DNA of 64,000 bases. Source: Impatiens glandulifera (lineage: Eukaryota; Streptophyta; Magnoliopsida; Ericales; Balsaminaceae). The stretch lies in the NCBI RefSeq assembly GCF_907164915.1, contig NC_061869.1, forward strand, positions 43,893,771 through 43,957,770, written 5' to 3'. Position numbers and translations under genes: made by a program. Shown one piece after another: positions 41,742-53,006 of this stretch (positions within the stretch are counted from its first letter, which is position 1; the number at the start of each line of letters is the position of its first letter). The notes beneath the pieces were generated by a model. That model made no database searches. It was not told where the DNA came from and saw only the letters and a program-made list of their open reading frames with translations.

Positions 41742-42268
41742 TGTCACAGCCCAATCTTCTTGGCCCAGAAAGAGGAGGCTTAAGGAGAATGTCACGGCCC
41801 AATCCTCCTGGCCCAAGAAGAGGAGGAGGCTTGAGCCCTCTTAATCCCAACCCAAGGAAGATTCTAGACTGGAAGGAAGCTGGAAGGAAGGTCCTTGATT
41901 AGCGCACCTAATGGAGAGTTAAAAGGAATTCCTTGATTAGTGGATCACTTATTGACATATAAAAGGAATGTCCTTAATTAGGAATGTCCTTGATTGATAA
42001 TTATAAGGAATCCCTAAATTAGTGCACAATCAATGTAACAGCTAGAATTAGTCCTATAAATACCTGTGAGGTATTACATTGTAAATCACCAAGTATTCGA
42101 GTAATATAATACCATTTTTTTGTAAGAGTTACTCTCTCTCTAGAATTCTTGTGTCAATTCTACTAAACGTCGAGTGTTGCGTCGAGTAAGGCTGACTAGT
42201 TACTCGTTCTTGAGAAGATCGTAACTAGTGCCGCACGGATCTTCAGTGAAAAGACTGAGCCCGTGACA
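41742..42268 (+). repeat. 3' LTR of the gypsy element (527 bp)
   Basis: It starts TGTCACAG after GTGGGGGAGAA and ends CGTGACA, near-identical to the 5' LTR. Confidence 0.94.
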
Positions 42269-42321
42269 ATTTGCACGAGAAATAATATAAAAAACCGATA
42301 AAAATATTACGGTAAAATTTT

Positions 42322-43050
42322 TATGGGCGGGTCAACTCACAATCCGACCCAAGTATCAATTTACTCTCACATATATCCAAAGCTCTCGACCCGGCAATCC
42401 GGACACTTTAAAAATTAAGCATCATTATATATATATAGATTAGTTAGTTAAAAAGTTGAACTTATATTGTTAAAATGTCACGCGTTTATCAAATTTTGGG
42501 TTGAATTTAAAATATAAAGTGTTATTAGCCTAGTTGGTTAAAAAGTTATACTTGTTTTGTTAGGTTGCAAGTTTGAACCATACCTATAGCATTTTTAATT
42601 TTATTTTTAACCGTTTTAAGTTTATGGGCGGGTCAACCCACAATCCGACTCAAGTATCAATTTACTCTCACATATATCCAAATTAACCACAGCTCTCGAC
42701 CCGGCAATCTGGACACTTTAAAAATTAAGCATCATTGTATATATATAGATTAGTTAGTTAAAAAGTTGAATTTATATTGTTAAAATGTCACGCGTTTATC
42801 AAATGTTGGGTTGAATTTAAAATATAAAGTTTTATTAGCTTAGTTGGTTAAAATGTTGTACTTGTTTTGTTAGGTTGCAAGTTCGAACCATACGTATAGC
42901 ATTTTTATTTTTATTTTTAACAGTTTATGGGCGGGTGAACCCACAATCCGACCCAAGTATTTATTTACTCTCACATATATCCAATTTAACCACAGCTCTC
43001 GACCCGGCAATCCGGACACTTCAAAAATTAAACATCATTATATATATAGA
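42322..43050 (-). repeat. 302-bp tandem repeat at the Helitron 5' end with tRNA-like boxes
   Basis: TATGGGCGGGT recurs at 42322, 42623 and 42926. Each unit ends with a copy of the Helitron 5' terminus (GA at 42438, 42748, 43049 on the plus strand). Two units contain plus-strand text like pol III promoter boxes: TTAGCTTAGTTGG (42835; diverged at 42525) and GGTTGCAAGTTCGAACC (42873; diverged at 42563). Confidence 0.85.
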
Positions 43051-43888
43051 TTTTGTGTGTTTCGGTAATATTAGAATGTAATATATAAAGAAAATTATGT
43101 TTTTCTCCTTTATATTTATATAATTTTACTTTTAATTATTAACTTTATTTTTTTGTGGGGGAAGGCCTTAAACCTAGTGTTTTAAGGCACTATGGCAACG
43201 GTATCTATGCTGCCAGTGTTTATATTTTCATACAATAGCAATGTCCACGGCCTCTAGTGTTATCTTTAACTTCTCTTTAGATGTGAAATTTTTACTAGTT
43301 TGTATTTATTTATATGGATAGTGTGAACTTTGAGTTATCAGTAATACCAGAGACAATTTTTGATGATACCCCACAACTTTAAATATATATACAAATAAAA
43401 TATCCCTCAGAAAATATCTGAAAGGCATCACTACCTAAAAAAGATTTCATTTGGCATCCACAAACTTGAATCATATATCAACATTATTTATAAGAGATTG
43501 ATATCCATAATAAAAATAACAGGTCATTATAAGAATTAAGAGTTTGTCAATATGGCCATTTTGGAACGTATCGGGACGAGGACACCACATTGACTTGATT
43601 CTTTTCATTGTCATTCCTAGTTGTCCATTTAATTCATATTATAAATCATAAACTTTCAATTATTTTGTACATATATTTAGTAATTGTATGTGCGAAAAAA
43701 GAGGGTTATAATGATAATAGTCAAGCCTGTTGTCACATATTCCTTGTGATAAGTTTTGACACAAGAATTAGAACCTTTAAATTCCAATGGTCTCCACTAA
43801 TAATAATCATAAACACATAGTTGATAGAAAGCATTAGATACCATCTTATCTCATATTAAGTAAGATGCTAACCAATCAATCCAACCCC
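43051..43888 (+). other. upstream region of the Gly/His-rich gene
   Basis: No ORF of note. A CCAAT-type stretch (AACCAATCAATCC) at 43870-43882 lies just before the TATA-like box and could belong to the promoter. Confidence 0.5.
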
Positions 43889-43898
43889 CATAAATACC
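43889..43898 (+). promoter_or_regulatory. TATA-like box of the Gly/His-rich gene
   Basis: CATAAATACC is 75 bp before the ATG at 43964 and preceded by AACCAATCAATCC. Plant transcription would start about 30 bases downstream, near 43920. Confidence 0.5.
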
Positions 43899-43963
43899 CT
43901 TAGAATACACAATATTTCATTGTACCAAATTTCATTTCCTTAAATTAATACCTTAGGTTAAAG

Positions 43964-44539
43964 ATGATCATCCAATCCAATGTCCCATTTCCTCCTTCTC
44001 AATCCTATGGTACTGGTAACAACCAGCTGAACATCTCCGGCTGGCCTCCTTATACTACCCCCTTCGAGATCCACAACTCTCAGTATGGTTATGTTAGTTC
44101 TGATGGCCATGAAAGCTATCCAGGAACATATGCATCTTCCGAAATGTCTTCCCACGGTTATGCTACTAACCACAATTATGGAACTCATACCCAAAACTAC
44201 AACTTACACTCGCACTCCCCATCGACTCACCAGGTGCATGGTGGGCACCAGAATCGACATGGTGGCTACCAGGGGTATGGTCATCAGGTAATTAGTGGCC
44301 ACAAGATTCAACAGGATGGCCACCAGGGATATGGTCATCAGGTGCATAGTGACCACCAAGGGTATCATCATCAGGTACATAGTGGCCACCAAAATCAATA
44401 TGGTGGTCACCAGGGACATAGTGGCCAACAGGGATATAGCAACACTGGCTTGTGCCCCCCAAAGGACCACAAAAACAACCGATTTGGGCACAACAACAAC
44501 TCCACTGTATACTATGCCATGAAGGGGATTGATGATTAG
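43964..44539 (+). CDS. Gly/His/Gln-rich tandem-repeat protein, unknown function
   Basis: ATG 43964 (MIIQSNVPFPPSQSYG) to TAG 44537; 191 residues, no intron needed. Residues 1-80 are Tyr/Ser/Pro/Asn-rich. Residues 83-165 are built from imperfect repeats of GHQ/GGHQ with YGHQVHSG, for example GHQGYGHQVHSDHQGYHHQV. The end (NNRFGHNNNSTVYYAMKGID) is distinct. His at this density suggests metal binding, or a low-complexity protein such as those induced by stress; both are guesses. No signal peptide or membrane segment is seen. Context favours a host gene: a TATA-like box and CCAAT stretch upstream, no transposon ends around it, and codon use without decay. It is the only intact non-transposon frame in the window. 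Expression evidence would be needed to call it certain. Confidence 0.7.
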   Translation: MIIQSNVPFPPSQSYGTGNNQLNISGWPPYTTPFEIHNSQYGYVSSDGHESYPGTYASSEMSSHGYATNHNYGTHTQNYNLHSHSPSTHQVHGGHQNRHGGYQGYGHQVISGHKIQQDGHQGYGHQVHSDHQGYHHQVHSGHQNQYGGHQGHSGQQGYSNTGLCPPKDHKNNRFGHNNNSTVYYAMKGIDD

Positions 44540-44974
44540 ACTCAAAATATGAACTTGTTTCGTATAAAATGGTGAACCTAAATAAGTGATTCTGTTTGAA
44601 TAATTAAGACACCATGTTTAAGTTATATATGTACTTGTTAACTTATTGTCATGCTCTTCTATGAAGAATGTGATGATCTTATTGTTTCTCTATTATAAAA
44701 AAGAAGAAGAATATTGAATTTGACCACGGTCGAATCATAATAAGCTTTGGCATTATTTGAGAATCTTGAGATGAAATAAACCACCACATATGAAAAAAAT
44801 ATATAAGAAAAGTAATAATTAGTCATCGATCGATGGACGAGTCATGAGGTTGCTTAAATAATAAGTAAGATAAGTTACATAATTTGACTTGTATTAAAAG
44901 ATAATAAGAAATAATAAAATTTAAATCAAATATTATATATAATAATGCTTAATTATTAGTTACTGGGTTCTCAG
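44540..44974. other. 3' flank of the Gly/His-rich gene
   Basis: It contains AATAA-type words (for example GAAATAAACC at about 44773) that might serve polyadenylation. No other feature is seen. Confidence 0.4.
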
Positions 44975-45046
44975 AACACATCAGACGAGCCCGTTAAGAA
45001 CACATCAGACGAGCCCGTTAAGAACACATCAGACGAGCCCGTTAAG
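44975..45046 (+). repeat. three perfect copies of a 24-bp repeat
   Basis: AACACATCAGACGAGCCCGT plus TAAG begins at 44975, 44999 and 45023 with no mismatches. It is probably a recent slippage product. Confidence 0.95.
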
Positions 45047-46252
45047 GTAAAAGTAAGCGGGTTGACCATTCAACTAAATTTGGAACGGGTCACTTAAATT
45101 AAAATATAAAAAAAACTCTATAAATATATTAAACTATTGACTTTTAGAAATCAACTCAGATAGTAATTTAACCCCGTAACTTACATTTTTCTCGAATTCC
45201 GAATAGGAAAAGGAACCAAAATAGGATAAATCCAAACCTAATTCTAGGAATACGAAAGGGATCGAAGAGCCGAAGAATAAACTCAAATTGAGCTTGTTCC
45301 TAAGACCTTCGACTTAGGCTAGTTTGCTTATTGATGTTTGATGCTTGAGTGTTACCTAATTTTATTTCATTAAAATTTAGGAAAATGTACGCTTACAGGT
45401 TTTTGAGATTATATTTTTATAGTTCAGTTCTTGGTTATACGTGGGAAAGATTACACGTTAAACGATTGCGACAACCATCGCTAGCTATTCGGAGTTGCAC
45501 TTAGATACTTACGATTACGCGAACTCACCTAAAGAGTGGTCTCTACTATACTACAAATATTATTCCATTTATCGAAAATATAAACTTTACATTCCATTTA
45601 TCGAAAATATAAACTTTACACAATTACACGAAATTAGAGTTTTCATCCTATCCAAATGTGTTTATCGTTTCTACACATGCCCTAACATAGTTCTATGGGA
45701 AGTCTCCCATCTGTTCATAAGGAATGTTCTAATAAAATAACTAGTTATGGAGAAGACCGTGTACTTATACCTTAGATGAGAAAAGTGGGCAAAACCTGAA
45801 GTAATTTCAAAAAACATAGATTAAAACACCAAATTATTAGATTTATTGCCTAGATCATGTAGAAATTTTTCATGTTATTTTTGGACTCACCAATAACAAA
45901 TTATAAGCACCCCAAGTAAGACAAACTAATAAATTTCAGTCAAATAATCCGTAAGCAAAATTATTTTTGTCCTATATTGTAGAGAAAAAAATGGTGAATA
46001 TATTTTTTTTTTTTCAAATCTTTATAAAATTATTTGCAGCCTCTAATAATTAAATCTAATTCAATAAGATAATAGAAATACAAATAGACCTGAAATGAGT
46101 TGTCACGGAGTGGGCACTCAAATTGACCGGGACCAAATTCTAGAACGGGTAAGGGTGGAGTCACCTCAGATTGATGCTACGGCCAATTCGTAAGGGGCAG
46201 AAGATCAGGGGATCAACCAACGGGGCACACCTTTATTTCAATAGTTTTCTCC
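45047..46252. other. intergenic sequence without recognised gene
   Basis: There is a 31-bp tandem duplication (TCCATTTATCGAAAATATAA...) at about 45567-45628. GC-richer text at 46100-46250, beginning TGTCACGGAGTGGGC, could be an old LTR fragment, but no partner is present. Confidence 0.4.
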
Positions 46253-46586
46253 TACTCATGCAGTGCCGATCCAATATGTTTGAAGGCCTTGTGCGTGATA
46301 TCAAATGCGGCCCTAAGTACTCATAAAAAAGAAAAACACCAAAACTTCAAACATAATATCATAAATAAATATCTACGCATACCAACAATTAAGATCATAA
46401 CAACAAAAAGATAAAAAAAATCAAGGTAAATTTTATGGTAAAGCTTATTGAATTTACTTCAATAACAAATGCTCTTGTTACATTGTCTTCAAATAGAATG
46501 ACCAAAAGTCTGAAATCTATTACAAAGACACGACATGCAATACAATTCTACTAGAATTTTACCAATTTGAATTAGCCAATGCAATA

Positions 46587-47354
46587 CTATTTTTTGAAAA
46601 TTGATCTTCTTGCACTCTTAGATGCGAAATCATCAATTAACCTATCATAGTCAAGCTTTTCCAAGAACTCATGTTCAATAGAAATCATAGCCAAAGCATT
46701 TAGTCTTTTTTGTGACATGGTCGAACGCAAGTAAGATTTCAATATTTCTAGCTTTGAAAAGCTTCTTTTAGCTGATGCTACTGTCACTGGAACTGTTAAC
46801 ATAATTCTATATGCAACACAACTAGTAGGATAACAATTAGCTCTTTTTAAGAAATTTAGGAATTGCACTAGTTGAATCAAGCTCATTTGGTAATATTTTT
46901 ATAATAGTCTTAATTCATTTAATAAATCCTCACTGTTAATGTCAAAAGTGTGGCCATTCTCCAGCTTCTTCTCAAGGTTGTTGCAGCTTCTTTTTAGGTT
47001 AACAGAATCCAAGGACTTTAGCTTCTCTGCCGTAAATAAGAACCCAAATGTCTCCTCATATTGCTCAAACTTTTTCTCCAATGAACCGATTGCTTCATCA
47101 ATTATGTATAAAAAGTAATGAATTTTAAAGGATTCTTGACTTGATTCTTCGTTAGGTAGTTCAGATGGCTGATTTTCAGAGTCAATCTCATAAAAATGTT
47201 TTTTATTAAGAACTGTTCTTTTCTTTTTCTTCTGTGGAAACACTGGATCAATATACAATTCAACAACAATTTCTTTGGCACAATTTAACGCATTCTCAAA
47301 CCCTACTTCTCTGTACTCTCTAAAGAATGCAATAAGTGCCTTCACACTACCCAT
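46587..47354 (-). pseudogene. hAT transposase C-terminal part with one stop
   Basis: One minus-strand frame runs from 47354 to 46587 with a single in-frame TAA near 46896-46898 (NELRLL-stop-KYYQMSLIQ). The C-terminal section is the hAT dimerisation domain: CYPTSCVAYRIMLTVPVTVA, SAKRSFSKLEILKSYLRSTM, SQKRLNALAMISIEHEFLEK. The part before it (ENALNCAKEIVVELYIDPVF, Lys-rich KKKKRTVLNKKHF) corresponds to the region after the catalytic core in zinc-finger-MYM/TTF-type plant hAT proteins. The BED/TTF zinc finger and the RNase H-like catalytic core are missing. Confidence 0.88.
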
Positions 47355-47688
47355 TTCTACATAATCCGCATATTTTTAGACTGCAATTATTTACTGACAA
47401 TATAAAAATAAAATGATGAAAAATGATGAAAGAAAAAATAAATATCGAAGATTTGAGATATTCTACTTTGGATTTAATATGTTGATATTTGTTTAAATTT
47501 TTTATGATGTTCATTTTTGTAGTCTTAGTTATGAATTGGTTATTAATACACTAACTTAGGTGAAAATAATACGAAAGTATTAATGTCGATGTCAGGGATC
47601 AAACTCGTGAATGCTTATCACTATATACTATAGCGACGTGTATTTCTTTTGGTGAGAATAACAATCAAATTATTAACTAAAATGTTAA

Positions 47689-47760
47689 CACAGTTGCCGG
47701 GGATCGAAGCTAGGTCACTCACGTGACAGACAGGAATACTTACCACTATACAACAAAGAC
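47689..47760 (-). pseudogene. tRNA-Asp(GTC)-like sequence
   Basis: The minus strand reads GTCTTTGTTGTATAGTGG, TAAGTATTCCTGTCTGTCAC, GTGAGTGACC, then TTCGATCCCCGGCAAC, 72 nt in all. It matches plant tRNA-Asp as I remember it at about 60 of 72 positions, with anticodon GTC in the loop CTGTCAC. The acceptor stem has mismatches (C3-T70, T4-C69), so it is likely a pseudogene. A more decayed, anticodon-arm-deleted relative lies at about 47580-47640 (GATAAGCATTCACGAGTTTG and GATCCCTGAC on the minus strand). Confidence 0.75.
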
Positions 47761-47867
47761 TTGTTATTTTATATATATATATATAATTGTTTTGGCGGCT
47801 TTACATTTTTTGTGGCCCTGTGCAAGTGCACATCTTGAACAGTCAATGGGCCGGCCCTACACTCATG

Positions 47868-50530
47868 CGTCCACGCCTCAGAACAAATACTGGCTGTTCA
47901 CCAACCTCTCGGCCGTTCCACACATCCTTGACCCTCTTGTTTTTAGTGGCTTGTCATGATTAATTTAAGAGAAAAGAAATAAACACTCTCGGTCGTTCTT
48001 CAAGCCCAAAATCACATGTGCCCACATTAGGCAATCAAATTTAACGAATGAAAGAAAAATAATTCTACCCATATAAACATCTAAAGTAGAAACCAAACAG
48101 AAAAAATGATTCTCATACATGTTGGAATTTATGGGTCACTATTATAATAAATAATTGTGGAAATATCATTTTTTAATTAAGCCAAAATAATGTAATCTAA
48201 TGTGAAATCAATTTTGTAGGCTTATGGGTGTATTTGTCATGAATATAAAGTGAGGATACCTAAATGAACTTTCTAATTTTATGAAGGAGCTAAATTAGAA
48301 ATGTTTAAACCAAAATAACTAACATTATGGTTATTTTGTAATGGTATGGTCCCCAATTGATGTACGATTCATTTTTTCTTTGCGTCCCCATCAACAGAGA
48401 GAGAGAAACAATTTGACGTACTCATCAATTTGAAGATCCATCCCATTTTCAAAGGAAGAGAAGATTAAAGAATCTTTCAATTCTAAATTAAGAGAAATGA
48501 GTACAGATACGTTTCCGCTAATTATAGTTTATTTTTTCACACATATTATTAGGATTTAATTCAGATAAATCTAATAATACAAGACAACATTCGTTTATAG
48601 AAACCATGTAATTCAGCTCGAAGAGAAGCTAGAACCTCGCCGACGAGAATTAGACAATGATCTAAAATATTACAATGGAAAACAAATCTAAATCGAATTC
48701 CGAATTCACTAAATCCTTCCCTAGACTCATTAGCATCATTATAACTTAATTAACATCATCACCTAACACACAAACGAGAATCCGATATTTAACTATTTTG
48801 CAAAATTCAACAAAACTTCATGTATACTTCCAGTACTTTTCTAAAACTTGTTCTGACCCACAAATTAAACATCATTTTTCATACACGAGCCTATGCTCTT
48901 GACCCGTGTCTCAAGAATAGAGGCTTGATCACCATCATGGCATCAAGTTACTACTTAAAAACAACTCGAATTAAAAAACAAACAAGCAAGAAAAAGATAG
49001 AGTAATCCGATTTATTTGGAATGTAATTACAATTGGATAAAGGACTTATAAGTGCTCGAAAATACTTCGAAGAGACTTAGAGTAGCTTCCAATGATTTTA
49101 GAACGTGTTTTCTATGCCTAGCTAATGCTTTATGAGTCCGAAAAAGAAAGTTCAACGTCAATGTAGGTTTATTCCTCAACTTCTCTTGGGTGCTCTCTTC
49201 TCTTTTAAATACTCAAAATGTCTAATCTCTAACATCTAAGACGAACATGACTTAAATAGAAGAGCCTAGTGGCAATTTTAAATTCGCTCTTCTAAAAATA
49301 AACGAAGACTGACTAGGGTGTTCTAGACTCACACACAAATATCGAGAAGGAATAATTTCTTCTGTTGTGTAGCCTGCTCCGTGTCGTCATTAAGGTAGAT
49401 GTCTCCTGCCATTTGATGTACTATAGCTTCACTTCTCCACGGTTGAAGTTCGAGTAGTTACACCCAAGGTATTTGGGTTTCCAATGCGTTTCTAGGCTCG
49501 CAAGAGATGAATCACTGTGAATGACGACCTTTATCTTGAAGCTAATATTTATACCATTATTTTGATAGTCCATATGCAAAGTGTATTGTAGAAAAAAACT
49601 ATCTTCAATTGAAGTCCTGATGGGCTATTTAGATCGTAGTTGAGCTTTCAACGTCTTTCATGGCTCACGGATGGTAAATGACGGCTCACGACCAATACAA
49701 GATTGTTCCTTGGTTCAACTTGGTGATTTTGGTAGGTTATTTAGGTGGTTTGGTTGTAGCGTCACTTCTCCTCTTAGTTGTTGGTAATAAAAGGGAAAAC
49801 AAATATTTCTTCTTATTCATAATAAATGGATTCTTATCGGTCTTTATAGGAAAACATTAACTCTTCATATGTTTAACTCTTCAACTGACAAAATAAATTA
49901 TTATACATTATTGAATATGTGTCCACTCAAATTTCGCCCTAAAATAATTATTATTACTCTAGAAATACTAAATATCAAAAACAAAAAACTTATTAATTTA
50001 AGTTTATTCAACAAATATCCTCTTAAACTTAAATACTCTCGTTAAGCCTAGACCCCACCTTAAATCTTAGACCATGCCTGAATTGAATCCTAAGTCGTTG
50101 GCCTTAACCCCTGGTCTGAACCATTACAAAGTCTTTGATCCCTGGCCTTTACATGAACCATCCTTGGATAAAACAACCATGGAGTCCTTAACCATAAGAG
50201 CGATCAACATGTGATTGACTAAACGATTTTCCCAATCCTCAATCTAACGCTTGTACACTAGTACTGCCTAAACTCTATTGTGCTTGAGCAACGATGAGGC
50301 TGATGGACGCTTATAGTGGATTGTCCGTCGCCGGCCGCGGACGACAACCACTTTTCGGAAAAATAATTTTTATTTTATTTTATTTTATTTATTTTTAATT
50401 TATGCAACAAAAATAAAAAAAAAACATTATTATTATATATATCTCAATTATATCCCTTTATTTATATATTATTAACAATATATCATTATTATTTTTATAA
50501 TTTGATTTTTAATTTTTGATTTTATTAAAA
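47868..50530. other. non-coding sequence, origin unclear
   Basis: No protein homology was recognised. TGTTGGAATTTATGGG at 48120 looks like an LTR start but no partner was found. 50050-50170 repeats phrases such as CCTTAAATCTTAGACC/CCTAAGTCGTTGGCC. Much of 49000-49860 is of ordinary composition with only chance frames. Confidence 0.4.
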
Positions 50531-52798
50531 CTATATTGTAGCCCGTGCATTTGTACGAGTAATTACCTAATAAATAAAGGAAAAAAAAATTATGTTAAAA
50601 ATGTGACTTTAAAATTTAATTCAATATTTTTTTTATCTAATTATTAAAAAATATAACAAAACTTACCTTTATCCACTCGTTTTATTTAAAATTATTTTGT
50701 TATTTTTTTAAGCCTGCCCAAAATCATATAAATTGAAAATATTCATTAGGTGGAAATAAAAGTAGTTTCAATAAAACAAATTTTCAAACATTGAATTTTG
50801 GATCAAATTATCAATCAAATATAAAGTTCTATTAGGGTCTAATATTACTTATTATATACATATTTAAAAAAATAAGAATATTTAAAAAATTAGAAGGTGC
50901 ATTCTTAAACATTTGATTACACCTTTAGACATAAACCCTTAGGTTTTTTTATGACCAATGTTTGTGTTACTCAAGCCGAAATTCCCTCCATGGAGGAACC
51001 CTTAGGTTTTCTCAACCGAAAATTCTCATTAAGTATGAAATATTAACACATTAACCTTTAAGTTTTCTCAACCCTAGTCTTTAGTATGAAATATTAACAC
51101 TTTAACCGCTAAACCACTTATGATTATTGAAATAATTTTATTATTTTGTGTATATATATATATATTGTAAGTTATATTTTGAATAATTATATAAATTATC
51201 TATTGGGGTCTAATATTACTTATTATTATATACTTATTTGAAAAAAATATAAATATTAAAAAAAATAATTAATCAATTCATTTAAGTTTTAATATCTATT
51301 ATATTGATTATTTAATAACCAAATTTGAGGGTGCATTCTTAAACATTCAATTACACCTTTAGGTATAAACCCTTAGGTATTGTTATCACCAATATTTGTG
51401 TTACTCAAGCCGACATTCCCTTCATGGATAAACCCTTAGGTTTTCTCGCCAATGTTTGCATTACTCAAGCCGACATTTCCTTAATGGACAAACCTTTAGG
51501 TTTTCTCATCAATATTTCCGTTACTCAAGTCGACATTCCCTCCATGAACAAACCCTTAGGGTTTTCTCAAGTCAACATTCTCACTTCCGCTTCATCTATC
51601 AATGTCCGCGCACTCACATATAATAATTACTTCTTTTAGAGGGATTCAAACTCTAGTCTTTAGTATGAAATGTTAACACTTTAACCGTTACACCACTTAT
51701 GATTGTTGAAATAATTTTATAATTTTGTGTATGTATATATATTTTGTAAGTTAGATTTTGAATAATTATATAAATTATCTACTATGGTCTAATATTACTT
51801 ATTATTATATGCATCCCCTCTTCTAGCCTTGCGACAATAAGAGATGAATATTAACCCTAAGTTCCTAGGTTCGAGTCCGTCAGAAGACAAGTTCTGTGCC
51901 TTGTTAAATGATTAAGTATTTTTGCGGTCTACATATTTAATCCGTTGTCCCATTTTTTTTTACATATTATTATACACTTATTTTAAAAAATATAAATATT
52001 AAAAAAATCAACTAACCAATTCATTTATGTTTTTATATCTATAATGACTTTGATTATTTAATAACTAAATTTGAGAGTGCATTCTTAAACATTCCATTAC
52101 ACCTTTAGGCATAAATCTTTAGATTTTTTTTATCACCAATATTTGTGTTACTCAAGCCGACATTCCCTCCATATATGAACTCTTAGCCGACATTCACTGC
52201 ATGGACAAACTCTTAGGTTTTCTCAAGCCAATATTCTCTCTTCCGCTTCATCTACAAATTATCGCGCAATCACATATAATATACTTCTTTTAGAGGGATT
52301 TGAACCATAGTCTTTAAAACGAAATGTAAACACTTTAACTGCTAAACAAGTTATGATTGTTAAAATAATTTTATAATTTTGTGTATATATATATATATAT
52401 TATAAGTTAGATTTTTATCTAGGGTCTAATATTACTTATTATTATATACTTATTTGAAAAAATAATAATATTAAAATAATCAACTATCACATTAATTTGG
52501 TTTTTATATCTATAATTATATGGATTATTTAATAACCAAATTCGAGGATGCATTCTTAAAAATTCTTGGGCATGATACTAAGACCTAAATCATTCTCCGT
52601 GGAGGAATCCTTTGTCTTTCTCTTCAATGTTTTCTTTACTCTAAGTCGGCATTCCCTCCATGAACGAACCCTTATGTTTTATCACCAATGTTTACATTAC
52701 TCAACCAACATTTTCTCCATAAACGAACCCTTAGATTTTTTTCACCAAATTTTGTGTTACTAAAGCCAATATTCCCGCTTCCGCTTATATATATAAAG
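50531..52798 (-). mobile_element. Helitron-like element made of tandem units
   Basis: The left edge (CTATATTGTAGCCCGTGCATTTGTACGAG) resembles the 3' end of the Helitron at 38884 (same hairpin, CCCGTGCATTTG-C/T-ACGAG), although the terminal CTAG would be ATAG. The right edge near TATATATATAAA could be a decayed TC terminus. Inside, a unit with GGTCTAATATTACTTATTA recurs at about 50836, 51207, 51786 and 52423, with sub-repeats of about 60 bp around CGACATTCCCTCCATG and AACCCTTAGGTTTTCTC. No coding. Confidence 0.4.
51811..51964 (+). mobile_element. tRNA-derived SINE with T-rich tail
   Basis: The SINE carries a perfect B box GGTTCGAGTCC (51868-51878), then GTCAGAAGACAAG, and ends AATCCGTTGTCCCA with a T run. 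It is flanked by TATTATTATAT (51800-51810) and TATTATTATAC (51965-51975). Sister units at 51207 and 52423 show the uninterrupted site (TTATTATTATATACTTATT), confirming the insertion. The composition (T tail, tRNA head, about 150 bp) is like Au-type plant SINEs. Confidence 0.82.
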
Positions 52799-53006
52799 TG
52801 TACAGTAAATCTATATTGTACATGCATCATAATTATTTCATAATCATATAACAATATAACATCATAATCGTTTCTAATTCATTAATCATATATGTCTTCA
52901 TAAGTAGTTCTAATCGAATTAAACCAAGAACACATGTTTGTTCATATTCTTAAAAATTATAAACCTAAATATTAATAGATAGACATATAGAAGACTCCGA
53001 TACCAC

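Larger units (their letters stand above)
38906..42268 (+). mobile_element. chromovirus-like Ty3/gypsy element, RT-RNaseH-integrase core deleted
   Basis: It has a 5' LTR 38906-39434, a primer-binding site at 39436, gag, protease, a fused protease-RT linker and integrase tail, a polypurine tract (gagtgggggagaa) and a 3' LTR 41742-42268. It is flanked by ATTT on both sides (38902-38905, 42269-42272). The LTRs differ at only about ten positions by eye, so insertion was recent. It cannot supply its own RT or integrase. Confidence 0.93.
38884..43050 (-). mobile_element. non-autonomous Helitron split by a gypsy element
   Basis: On the minus strand it starts TCTATATATATAATGATG (plus 43050 leftward) and ends with a hairpin (CTCGTGC and GCACGGG arms) followed by ATACATACTAG at 38884, then T. 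This gives the Helitron signature: 5' TC, 3' hairpin about ten bases before CTAG, and insertion between A and T with no target duplication. The gypsy element sits in the hairpin loop. Without it the Helitron is about 800 bp and has no Rep/helicase coding. Confidence 0.75.
46261..47859 (-). mobile_element. internally deleted hAT transposon
   Basis: The left tip CAGTGCCGATCCAATATG and the inverse of the right tip TAGGGCCGGCCCATTGA are imperfect terminal repeats of the GGGCCGGCCC type. Both are followed inward by GGCCT-TGTGC/GGGCCAC text. Flanks are TACTCATG (46253-46260) and CACTCATG (47860-47867), matching 7 of 8, as expected for hAT. At 1.6 kb it keeps only the transposase C-terminus on the minus strand, plus tRNA-Asp-like sequence near its right end. 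Confidence 0.82.

Noticed and set aside
42563..42580. Genuine tRNA gene in the Helitron repeat
   Set aside because: A- and B-box-like words exist, but no cloverleaf with an acceptor stem could be drawn, so it is only tRNA-like.
48120..49000. LTR retrotransposon starting TGTTGGAATTTATGGG
   Set aside because: No matching end, partner LTR, primer-binding site or coding relic was found.
51424..51639. 71-codon frame with repeated MDKPLGFL
   Set aside because: It is the 60-bp sub-repeat of a non-coding Helitron-like array; neighbouring units are broken.
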